A stretch of 64,000 nt of DNA from Henckelia pumila (Eukaryota > Streptophyta > Magnoliopsida > Lamiales > Gesneriaceae), in assembly GCF_033568475.1 (NCBI RefSeq), contig NC_133121.1, positions 133,394,375 through 133,458,374 of the forward strand, given 5' to 3'. Every line of letters begins with the position of its first letter. Position 1 is the stretch's first letter. The notes under the pieces are model-generated. The model searched no databases. It saw nothing but the letters and a program-made list of their open reading frames with translations, and was not told the origin of the DNA. Of the stretch, positions 1 to 11,118 are shown in pieces. Position numbers and translations under genes: made by a program.

Positions 1-215
1 TATGGAGAAAAACAAGCTTCATGGTACCCTTTGTTCTTGAAAATTATTTAGTTTCACTTTCATGGTTTTTTTTTTCACTGCTGAAATGAGGTTGTCAACA
101 ATCAACATAGGACTTTTGGGACGATAGTTTTTTTTCCAAGTTATTCTGATTCACTTACGTAGCAAGGTAAAATACCTAATTTTCTCTTGCATAATTTTCT
201 GGTGTGTTCTTTCAG

Positions 216-3200
216 TGCTTCCCCAATTGAGAAATATTACTGCCACGGAGTTGGGTTGTGATTCTCGTGGCTATTCACGTGCTGGAAATGATACCAAGAT
301 TTGGTACTGTGCGATTGTTGCTGGAAGGCTGAGCCAAGAACTCAACAAAATGCGGAAGGTGAGTTTCTTTCATTTGTTGTTGATCGTCACTTTCTTTAAT
401 AAAATAAAAATACATTCAAAACATTTACACAATTTAACCGCAAGTGTGAGGTGAGAAGGGGTTGTCGTTTATATTCTGCTACGAAAATGAAATAAACGTT
501 TTAAATTTCCGACAAAACAAAAGGATTGTAAAGGAATATTTAATGGGGAATATTCAGGGTCCTACTCTAATCCCATGTGATTCTTTTGGTTGAATCCATA
601 TGTATTCATGAGCTGATAAATTTTTCTATTGTATTGATTTATTATTTTAAGCTATATCAAACCTAATATTGATTGTAATAATCAAATCCCTTTCACTCAT
701 TTGATAAAAAATATCGCAGTAACATTTGTTAAACCCTCACGCTTGTGACTCAATGTAATGGCTGTTATGCAAGTCGATCAAAATGTATCATTCGAGATGG
801 CATGCCTCCGAAATTATTAAATTAAAACTATAAAACATGCACTCAGCAATTGCAGGAAATGAACCAGATTAATAATTTAAATCATAAATTTATAAAGCGG
901 AGTCCCTAGCCTTGATAAATTCTAATGTATTTGAATACGGTCGAACATGTTACTCAATCAAATCAATATATTTAGTACAAAAAATGAAAAAAATATTTTT
1001 ATATTTTTTTGTAAAAATCAAAATCTTCGCATCCATTGTTGTTTATCGTTGCTTGCTTTGTGTTGTTCTTTTTCTCCTGTAAAATAAAGTGGAGCAGATG
1101 AGTTTCTTTCTGTGCCCAAGATGTAAATTTTTTTTTTGATAGGACACTAGAACTTTATATATATAGTGAAATAAGTAGATACAAAAAGTGAACCAGCGGT
1201 CCACAAAAGCTAACTATGCTCCTTTGCAAACAAAGGCAATTATCATCTAAATCAAAGCCAATTTTCAATCCCTATACAAGTCTAATAAAGCCAAAGACTG
1301 GAAGCTAGAACCATTGTGAGCCCACATGGAAACTCTCAGTTTGACTTTGTCCCAAACTTCCTTTACTGTTTCTTCACTTATCATCAAAAATTCTTCTATT
1401 CCTCTCCAGCCAAAGCGACCAACACACGCCATGAACCACTATCAACCAAAACACTCTCCCTTTTTGTCCAAGCCGACCTCCTAGATCCATAGCAAAAAGA
1501 TCTTTTGTTGAGTTCGTGATTACCCAAGATAGTCCCAATTCCTTGAGAGCAAGATTCCACAAGAAACCAGAAAACGGACAATGAATAACCAAATGATCCT
1601 GAGTCTCCCCCCTGTTTGCATAGTACGCACCAGTTCGGGCTAAGGGAGATGTTCGGAAGCCTCTTTTGAATCAAATCACAGGTAGGCAACCTCCCCAACG
1701 CAGTTGTCCATGAGAAAAACTGAACCTTTGTCGGAATCGGGGCTTTCCAGATTGGATAGAAAAGAGGGAAACTAGGGAATCGCTCGACCGGAAAGAAAGA
1801 CTCAAAGAAGGACTTAACTGAAAATACACCTGAGCTATCCCACAACCATTTCCTCACATCCTCAGCGCCCTCTATTAGGTTGACCCCCCTCAAAACTTCC
1901 AGCAGATTACCTAACTGGCCCAATTCATCATCCCTCAGATCGCGTCTAAAATGCAAGTTCCAAGATAAAGAATTGGAGGAAGGATATGGATCTTGACAAA
2001 GGAAAAAAGAAATCTGTCTATTATGCTCCCTGGAAATCTGAAATAGGTTGGGAAATAAAATCTTAAAACTAGAATTCCCCACCCAGCAATCTTCCCAAAA
2101 TCTAAATCTATCCCCCCTAGAACCACCGCCCTCACAGAGTGATTGAAAGCCAGATACGTCCTCGATATAAATTTCCACGGACTTCTAAAAGTGTTGTGTC
2201 TAGCCAATCCCGCATCCCAACCGTTATCTTGAACTCCGTATTTACTCGCTATAATTTTCTTCCAAAAAGTGTCCCCCTCCGTCGAAAATCTCCACCACCA
2301 CTTACATAGCAAAGCCTTGTTCCGAAGGCAAAGATTACCTATTCCCAAGCCTCCTCTATCTTTAGGTCTAAAAATTTTATCCCAACCAACCAAATGACAA
2401 TGGGTCTCCCCATCCGATCCATCCCACAAAAAATTCCGCATAGTTTTCTCCATCTCCTTAGCAACGCCACGTGGTATCCTAAACAACGATATATAGTACA
2501 GTGGAAGGGCACTCATTACCGCCGAAATTAACGTGAGTCTGCCACCTCTTGAGAGGAATGCTTTCTTCCAACTTGCTAACCTTTTAGACATCTTAAAGAT
2601 CACTGGTTCCCAAAATGAAACCCTTAATGGTTCCCTCCCAAGGGTACGCCGAGGTATTGAATTGGCCAAGATTCCACCATACAGCCTATCTCCCTAGCCA
2701 ACCCATCCTCCAGTTCTTTTTCACAGTTACAGCTCAAGAGTGCACTTTTCTCCTTGTTGATCTTCAACCCGGACATATCACAAAAGACGAGCAGGATATC
2801 CATTAACATTCTCACATGATTCCCACTATGCGCAAAAAACAGGGTGTCATCGGCAAATTGAATGTGAGAGACTTCAACTCTATCCCGCCCTATCTCCCAA
2901 CCTCTAAAGATACCTGTAGACTTGGCCTTGTCAATCAATCTTCCCAAAACATCCGCCACCAAGTTGAACAGGAACGGAGATAAGGGGTCTCCTTGTCTTA
3001 ATCCTTTCTCCCCCTTGAATTTACCGGTTGGTCTTCCGTTAACAATAACTGAATAATTTACGTTGCTGAGGCATCCTTTAATCCAATTCCTCCATCTATT
3101 CCCAAAGCCTTTCTTGAGGAGAACAAAATCCAAAAATCGCCAATTTACGTTATCATAGGCTTTCTCAAAGTCCGCCTTGAATACCCAACCTCTCTTCTTC

Positions 3201-6200
3201 TTCAATCTGAATTCTTCCACCGCCTCATTCGCTAACAAGCAACAGTCCAAAATTTGACGACCTTCAATGAACGCGTTCTGTGAATGTGAAATAGTGATCT
3301 CTAGCACCTTCTTGAGACGCGATGCTAGCACCTTAGCGATTATCTTGTAAAGACTAGTGATTATGTTGATGGGTCTAAAGTCCTTAATGCGCCGCGAATC
3401 TTTCTTTTTTGGAACCAAACAAATATAAGTCTCATTCGTTACTCCGTTCACAATACCTCCCTTATAAAATTCCTTAAACACCCTCATCAAATCCTCTTTG
3501 ATTGTATGCCGACACTCCTTATAGACTTCCATTGCGAAACCATCCGGTCCCGGGGCTTTCGATCCTTCACACTCAAACACTGCTTGTTTAATTTCATCAT
3601 CAGAAAAGGGTAGCTCAAGCTGCTCCATAGAATCTCTGTCAATTGCACTCCATTCCACCCCTTCAACACCCCAACCCCCTCTCTCTGGTTCGCTATAAAG
3701 CTTTGTGAAGAAATCTATAATTGCTGATCTGATGACGTCTTTATTAGTGCTTACAGTTCCATCTTCCAGTTCCATACTTTCTATACAATTCCTGCTTCTC
3801 CTTTGTCGCAGTGGTGCCTACCATGGTGCCCCACCTGTGAGGATTTACAAGTGTTTCTTTGATTTTCCTTTATGCCTTATGTGTAATATCTTGATCTCGA
3901 TCCATTAATTCTACCTATACATAACCTTAAACAGCATTTAGGCATCATAAAATAGAATAAAGTGTTGAAAATCACCCTAATCACAACTATCTAAATCTAA
4001 ATCTAAACTAACAAAATATATAAAAAAAATGTGAATTTGACAGTTATCCTCTATTCCAGGGAGTATTAATTTGTCGTTTGGATCGTGATTTAGAATATTT
4101 CTAATGTATATTCTGTGGCATGGGAGAGAGGCTCATGAGGTAAAGCTAAAACATTTGCTAGAAAAACAACAGTTGAGAAGATCCAATGCACTGGAACAAA
4201 TAGTTGGATTAGGTGTTAGTCTGGAAATCTTTCTGCAAATTTGTAATCAACTGATGAGAAGATCCAATCCACTGAAACAAATAGTTGGATTAGGTGTACT
4301 CCGGAAATCTTTATGCAAATTTGTAATCAACGGATGAGAAGATCCAATCCACTGAAGCAAAATATTGGATTAGGTGTACTCTGGAAATCTTTATGCAAAT
4401 TTGTAATCCCGTCGCATGAATATGATTGTGGTGTGGTAGATTCTGTCTTTGTTTAATGTAAAAATCTGTACATTCACCAAATTGCAATTGTAGACCATGC
4501 GCAGAGTTCAGGCAACACTCACTAATGATGGAGAAATGGATGCAGTCGATCAAGATTCAATGTCAACTCCAGCGGCAATAGCGCTGAAACAAAAGCGACT
4601 GGCATTTGCGTGGCTAGACGGGGAGTCTCAGCAAGTGAGTTCTATTCCTTTATGTTCCATGGATGTCTTTAATCTGTTCTTTGGCCTGATTACAATGTTT
4701 TTGTTTGAGATAATTACTTTTTCATTGTTGTCACCAAAAAGAGAATTGAAATCTCCCACTAAATCAATATATTTGATGTAAGAAGTGGTTATTATAATCT
4801 TGTTTGCTCCATCTGTGTAAAAAATATTTGTTTGCTAGCATCATGAGTGATTTGGAATTTTGGAGCTTCAGCTTGACCATAACAATTGTTGCAATAGCTA
4901 TACATATGTTCACCTAGATTTTATTGCTGGACAATTCACATGCAAATTTGCAGTGCATTAATAAGCTTGGTTTCTGGAAATAATCTTCTTTAAATGAAAT
5001 ATTGTTGATGGGTGTTTCATATGAGATATATGGGCTTGGCATTTATCAAAATGTTTACACTTTCCACGTACTGGTAATAATGTGCAATTTGAAAAACAGC
5101 TACAATCAGTCTTTTAATTATTGAAATAAGCATCCATCATTTACTTTCTCTTACCCATGAAATATTAGATATATATGCAACATCCTTATCATTTAAAAGA
5201 AATTTAGTACAAGTTTTTGGGACAGCAATTATTTTTTTCTTTTTAACGTTCTCCTCTCTATCAAAAGCATTTCATGAGATCAGTTAGAGTGGAAAAATTT
5301 TAAAGGTTAGTTATTAACTTATTATGGCCGAGACTGTCACTTTTGATGCAGAAGTACTGTTTCTTCCACATCCACTCGGAAAGTAGCTATGATACGTGTG
5401 GACCAAGGAGGGATATAGTGGATGTGGCACAGTTATTCCTTGTTCGGTACGAGAGGGATGACAGTGAAGAAAAAATAGAAACAGATAAACAGGCAACAAA
5501 CATGTATCAAGCTTGGCATCAGACAGAAATCGATCCTGTATCTACACTTGTTGCGAAATACAATGGCTCAACTGAAATTTCAGAGGTTCGAACTGTTAAG
5601 AGGCCATGACGTCCTTCAATATTTAAGATTCAAATAATTCGATACATCGACTGATTTCTAGGTTCAGCTTATTATGTTTATGGATTTAAAGAATAATCTA
5701 GTATCGTTAATTGGTGAACAACTTTATGCTGTTAGGGAGAAAATTTTTTGCTCTTGTCTAGAAACTTGTGTAGTTTTGCAATCTATTGCACGGGTCCTTC
5801 CAATATGTTTGCAAGCTTCAAAATAACAAAAATTGATTGATTTGTCAATCTTTCTGGCAGATCATAAAATGGATTTCCGAAACCATAAAGGACGGTGACA
5901 CCAGGAAGATCCCTCCTTTTGTAAGTTCATTCAAGAAACTCTTTCACCAGTGCAAAAGATATTATTTTTGTTGTTTGCGTTGTTCAAGATTTTTTGTGCC
6001 TGCTCTACGTGACTACTCATATATTGATGCTCCCTACATCCACGACCATTGACCTATCTAGAACAGCAGACAATTTGCCCGTTGTTGATGGGGTGATGGT
6101 TTCTCAGAGCTTTGTGTCATATGTTTCTTTTTCTTTTACCTTCTTTATTCTAATTTTTTCTGCTAGTCTCATTTTGTATGATTAATGCATAATCTATTTA

Positions 6201-7203
6201 TAGCTTAATGTATCTTTGAGAGGCTATCATTCTCAAACGATAATATTCCTTTTTTTTATTTATTTATTAAGTTACATTCTTGAATCTACAGAAAAGTAGA
6301 ACTCCCGAGCTGTCTGCAGAGGAAGTTGATAACGCCTGGTCAAAGGGTTCCCAAAAAATTGTTTCCTCTGGAAGAGGCATGAAACAATGGACCACTTCGT
6401 TCATATCTCGAGTATACGATTACCTTGCTGATCCGAGAATTGGGCCATCTTTGCTATTGGGTGCATTGATGTCGTTTGGTTTGATTTGGCTCAAAAGAAG
6501 CCAACCAGCTCAACCTAACCACCCACATGAATCTAATCAAACAAAGGTACTTGTTATTGCTTGTGTACTTGTCATTTTAGTTGGCATTTTATCCAATATT
6601 AAATTGGACTCCTATGCTTCTCCATATTAGCACCTATTTTTCGTACTGAGGCCGAGAAAAAGAAATCACCTGTTATTTCTGGACACTTCATTTGGCTTTT
6701 CGACCCTCATTTTTATCCATAAAAAAGACCAGATTGAGGCGTTACGGACAAATTGTACAGCAGGGACCAGATTATTGAAGGGGGTTGGATCCTGAAAAGA
6801 GGAGATGCTGGTTATTGTAGAAATAAATCACATAAACACTTCATTTGGAACGTACACTCTAAGCAGGTAAAGGAGCTGTAACACATGGAAATAAAGATTG
6901 CAACTGGTGCTAGAATATTTGTTTCTAGCACATCTTCTCTACTCTGTGATCCTTGAAACACGGGCGACTTGTATCTTTGAACCAATAGCATGTTTCTGCT
7001 AATTGATAGATCTTATGAAAGTCAAAACATTTATTTCATGGCTGTACCACACTGAAACTGTTAAATGCATATAGGACGAGGATCGATCACTACGAAAGAA
7101 TCGTGCAAGAAACAGCTCAAATCAGCTTATCCCACCATCCATGACTGATGAAGAGCCAAGTGATGCCCAGCAAATAAAATTGTCGGACTCGGAATCCGAG
7201 TAG
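216..7203 (+). CDS. DNAJC16-like J-domain protein, C-terminal six exons (5' part outside window)
   Basis: Six exons join in frame: 216-358, 4494-4634, 5352-5585, 5861-5920, 6292-6546 and 7075-7203. All introns are GT-AG; the first exon opens with the last two bases of a codon and all internal introns are phase 0. They give 320 residues ending at TAG 7201. From memory, blocks such as YSRAGNDTKIWYCA, ETCGPRRDI and IIKWISETIKDGDTR match plant proteins with an N-terminal J domain and a thioredoxin-like middle (DNAJC16 type). The J domain itself would lie left of the window. One membrane segment, GPSLLLGALMSFGLIWL, is followed by an acidic tail ending SDSESE, which suggests an ER or endomembrane anchor. 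The intron between 358 and 4494 is 4.1 kb because it holds a LINE and a minisatellite. Family assignment rests on recall; the exon structure is read directly. Confidence 0.72.
1128..3830 (-). mobile_element. 5'-truncated L1-like LINE in a DnaJ-gene intron
   Basis: Read on the minus strand, 3775-2624 encodes a LINE reverse transcriptase with the landmarks KAPGPDGF, LVPKK, FRPINI, KADFEKAYDNV, RQGDPLSPFLF and FADD. After it come the PLGG / ASWKKAFLSRGGRLTL region and a zf-RVT domain (PNWCVLCKQGG). The 3' end is a poly-A tail, seen as a T run at about 1128-1138. The frame shifts at about 2630, again at about 2150, and at least once more near 1590, so the copy is dead. No endonuclease domain is present: the element is 5' truncated near 3830, and that edge is uncertain. 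I could not find a convincing target-site duplication. It lies antisense to the host gene and is removed by splicing. Confidence 0.88.
4173..4410. repeat. Intronic minisatellite, about 80 bp x 3
   Basis: Three direct copies begin with GAGAAGATCCAAT at 4175, 4256 and 4336. Each runs through TTGGATTAGGTGT to TTTGTAATC. Periods are 81 and 80 bp. Copies two and three are the most alike; copy one has a 3-bp difference after AGGTGT. The array lies just upstream of the exon at 4494. It is open in one frame, but nothing suggests it is coding. Confidence 0.85.
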
Positions 7204-8190
7204 AAGGCTGGAGTTTCTCATTACACTTGGTATTCTTTAGTCGGATCGAACAAAAGACACACTGGTTGAAACTGAAGAACCAGATGTGGAGCTAAAGGGT
7301 CCAAGCTGGTGGGTGGCTGAAAGATATATTTCTCAACTCTCTCTTTGGGATAGCAGGAACTTAATCAGTCACTTAATTAGACTTCAACAATGTCCCTCCC
7401 AATGCTCGACTCGGTGCGAACAATTTCGGTTTGATGAGAAGGATGATTATGTTAAAAGAGTTTCGTACTATGTTCAAACTTATATATTACTCCGAGAATT
7501 GGCTTCTCTTCAAACATGATTTATTTTAGAATTTATGCATTCTAATATTTTTTAAAAAAGAAAAATTTCTTGTACGTACATTATAATGTCTTAGTGACCT
7601 ATGTTTTGAATGCAAACTTTGGGCAGATGCGATCATCTGTCACGCCATAATGATTTAAGTAGAAGAAATCAGGCTAAATTCATCAGCGCCAGTAATATAG
7701 TAGTTGTGCGTTTGGGTTTTTTTTTTTTTTTTTTTTTTTTTCTTTTTTAATATATAAATCTAACATGGTCAACTAATTTTTTTAATAAAAAATGACTTTT
7801 TTTATTATAATTTAAATACTTTGGGATGATCATTTTTGTTTAAAAAAACAAACAAATAATCAACCAGACTCATGAAAAGTCATTAATTTTTATGTTAAAA
7901 TGTTATTTTTCGTTGCAGATATGAATCGAGTCGTTCTGATTCATGAATATATACCGGTGATATCGTCTCAGAAAAAAAAAACATAATGTTTTTATTATCA
8001 AATATAAATATCAATTAAATTTTATTATCAAAAATTAATTAAAACTCCAAATTCTCTGAATTTTATCTAAATTTAAAACATCGTATAATTTCATCGAACA
8101 AATGATTATAAAATCAAAATGCCACAAAATTTCATAAAACAAGGGGAAATCTTAATCTAGTTAAATCGGTATTATATGTACAGGTCATTA
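7204..8190. other. Intergenic, 3'UTR of the DnaJ gene then AT-rich spacer
   Basis: The first few hundred bases are probably 3'UTR. A 25-base T run lies at 7717-7741. The rest is AT-rich sequence with no coding signal on either strand. Confidence 0.5.
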
Positions 8191-9345
8191 CACGTAGACT
8201 ACAGAAAGTTGAAGCTAGAACCAAAACCCTGCAAATTGCAATTGCCACTCAGCTCAAGATTCTGCGTACCATATTCTCGTCGATTGCAGAGGTAAGTCTT
8301 CTTCATACGCAGTTATTGTAATCGCTATTACGTTCGTCTCGCTTTTGTTTCAATTTATGTGTGCGTGCTTGAGTTTTAATTCGGCTCATTAATGATCATA
8401 TTCTGTAAGGAAATCCAAGAATTGGTTTGTGCTTTGGCGGCTGTGGTTGATAATTTGCTGAATTAGAGTCTGCAAATTTATTGGTGTGACTCTTGGACTT
8501 CTATTACTATGATGGTTGCTAGCTAGATTGAGATTCTTGCGTGAATTCGGATGGTTTTAGGAGATTTGTTTGAAATATGGCATCTTGGCTTCTTCTTTGT
8601 TTATTTTTTTTCGGCAGATGCTAAGGATTGTTTTCTATTGTGGATATTTATCCTCTCTTAGTTTGAATTTTGATATGGGCTTGTCGAGTTCTGCTCCAGT
8701 ATATAGATATGTCGTTTCTGGGTGTGAATTTGGGCATGGGTTTTGTTAAAATATGTTAGATAATTACTTTGATATACTTGTGAGACATTGAGTCCGAACC
8801 ATGAGCAGATGTGATCACATTTTTGTTCAAAATTCTCTCGGTTTTCATTTTGAAAAGATGTGAGCTTTTTCATCCTTGTGATTTATCAGTTGAAAGGGGA
8901 TTGTTGTTGACTGTGATGTTTGCTAACAGATTCATCAGAATTTATTTGATATACCGTGGTAAATGAGCCCAAATAAGGAGTCTTAAGCCCAAAGATTAAT
9001 TTATCAGGAGGAGTGTCTTTGAAATTTATATAGTCTTCCTAAATTGATTGTGTAGCCGTTATGAACCAATTTTTGTAACATTGCCTACCCATAAGAAACC
9101 GATGCCCACACCAACCTTTTCTAAGCAACTTCACTACAAGTCAAATAATGGTTGCTCCATCAATATGTGCACGTCATCATCCAATGGGAGAAAGGTTGGA
9201 GACTGGATTATGTTTATGGTTGGAAAAACCGGAGACATATCAAACTCCTTACTTTCCTAGTCAAAAAAAATTGTCTTAAATCTATATGTTATTTCATTTT
9301 CAACGAGATTATTTCAATGTGCTTTCGTGTAACCCTTAAACAGTG

Positions 9346-10441
9346 ATGGGGAAAGATGCCAAGCCTAAGGATTCATCAGGAAAGAACAAGGGAAAGCAAG
9401 CAGCAGGGGGTAGTGATGATGCAGCATCAAAAGGCAAAGGGAAAGCTGGAAAATCAGATGGCTTAGGAACTTGTACTTACGTCAAAGGTCCCTGCCAAGC
9501 TCTTCTTGAGGAACCTCTACTTTGAAATGCACTATTTATGGAATTTTCAATCGCTGTCCTCTTATTTCGTGTTGTAAGTTTATGCTTCCACTTTAAACAT
9601 TTATCAGCCAGGCATGTCCTGTGTGAGAAGCAAGGAAAGATTAATGAAGCCTATAAGAAACTGCAAGATGGCTGGCTTAGTAATGGAGACAAAGTCCCAC
9701 CGGCTGAGTTTGCTAAGGTATTGGCTTGCAATGTTATTTCTTGTTTTTTGCAGTTAAATTAATCAACCAAACGAAAATTCTTAGAAATCGAAGAATATAG
9801 TTTGGAAGCAGCTCTGTTATTATTTAGTGAATCTTTTTTTTTTTTGGAGTGAAAATCTTAGATATATCATTCACCAGATAATAAGTCATGAATTACAGCC
9901 AAGTGAATAAAAAGTTGGATTGCATCACAAGATTCATCATTTTTTAGTGAATCTTTGATATGGTTTTATTGTGTTTTAGTTTTAGGAAATGTTTCCTTCC
10001 ACTATATTTCTTTTGATTTTTAACAAAATCGAGCTCTCGTTTTCTTACATTCAATGTAAATGTGGAAAGTAAGCTGAGTTTGAAATGTTTTCTATTTCTC
10101 TTTGTTTCTGTTCATAAGATCGCAGCTGAGTATTCTGAGTGTCCATCGGGGAAGAAAGGTGGGGATCTCGGATGGTTTCCTCGTGGCAAAATGGCTGGCC
10201 CGTTTCAGGAGGTTGCTTTTAACACACCTGTTGGAGTGACCAGCGCACCTTTTAAATCAACGTGGGTTAATTTGCGGATAATTGTGGTGCTAAAGTTATT
10301 TTTTACAACGCTTGCATCTCTCACATTTGCCACATTGATGATCTGTACTTAGGTGGGTGCTAAACTGCTAATGTTAGTTTTCTTTCTCACAATTTCAGAC
10401 ATGGATACCACATTATCTTGAGTGAAGGACGGAAGAATTGA
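9346..10441 (+). CDS. PIN4/Par14-type parvulin peptidyl-prolyl isomerase
   Basis: Exons 9346-9487, 9608-9717, 10119-10261 and 10399-10441 join in frame to 145 residues. An untranslated first exon ending at 8291 (CAG-AG then GTAAGT) and an acceptor at 9343 place the ATG two bases into exon 2. The N terminus, residues 1-45, is a lysine/glycine-rich basic tail starting MGKDAKPKDSSGKNKGKQ, as in PIN4/Par14, where it binds DNA or pre-ribosomes. The parvulin domain follows: RHVLCEKQGKINEAYKKL, then YSECPSGKKGGDLGWFPRG, GPFQEVAF and the final HGYHIILSEGRKN. It lacks the WW domain of PIN1. The protein isomerises X-Pro bonds; by family it is nuclear and linked to ribosome biogenesis. The gene runs toward the convergent fucosyltransferase gene. 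Confidence 0.93.
9837..9942 (-). mobile_element. Short poly-A retroposon insert with 14-bp TSD in a PIN4 intron
   Basis: The 14-mer TTTAGTGAATCTTT occurs at 9823-9836 and again at 9943-9956. Between them is a 106-bp insert that starts with a T run, which is a poly-A tail on the minus strand. This is the footprint of target-primed reverse transcription. The insert is a SINE or a severely 5'-truncated LINE 3' end; the body is too short to classify by eye. It lies in the intron between 9717 and 10119. Confidence 0.7.
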
Positions 10442-11118
10442 GAAACTGGATAATTTGCTGGAGGTGATTTGCACTGTGGGATGCTGAAGTCCAACATTTA
10501 TATCCAGCCACATAATAACTCGTCGTTCAGAATCACCATATGAATGATACAGTATTTTCCTTGTAAAATGAATCTAGATGTACATTGGGCGGTAGGTATT
10601 CTGTGTGGGAGATGGTATTTGTGGTAATCGGTTGCTCCATATCTATGTCACCTCCCTGTTGAAGTATATTTAGTTTCCATATCGATTAAACCACTCTGTC
10701 CCTTGATTTCTATGTTTTATTGGAATTGTTGTTCTCTCCTAGGAGGAATTTAAGAATTTAATCGACAAGGGTGATTCAATATTTATTAAATAACAATATA
10801 CTAAATTTAAACTTTTCACGTGTGAGGTAATCTTTTTCCGTTTAATTTGTCCACAAAGTTGCATAAATTGGTAATTGATTTGTAGCATTTGAAATCTTTT
10901 TTGTGATCCATATTTCCGAGTATGTTGTAGTAAAAAGGTTTTAGGGGAAAAGGTTCTGTTTTACTGTCAAATGTTTTAGGGTTGATGCAAATTTCATTAG
11001 TCATCCTACTACTTGATAGCATACTGTCAAATGGACAATGACAACAACATAATAATATTGATTTATCTTAAATAAATGAACTTTTTTCACTACGGTATGA
11101 ATTACTCAAGACTAAAAT
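10442..11118. other. Convergent 3' ends of the PIN4 and fucosyltransferase genes
   Basis: The two coding regions end 678 bp apart and face each other. The interval should hold both 3'UTRs. I see no other gene; the minus-strand open frame at 10816-11022 has no family features. Confidence 0.5.

Noticed and set aside
1100-3900. Target-site duplication of the LINE
   Set aside because: I compared the bases before the T run (near CCCAAGATGTAAA) with 3800-4100 and found no convincing match; the 5' edge remains uncertain.
5994-6185. Possible extra exon in the DnaJ gene
   Set aside because: The joined exons 5920 to 6292 already give the conserved IPPF-KSRTPEL junction in phase; adding this stretch would break it.
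7286-7519. 77-codon plus-strand open frame after the DnaJ stop
   Set aside because: It lies in the probable 3'UTR, has no family features and no splice link to the upstream exons.
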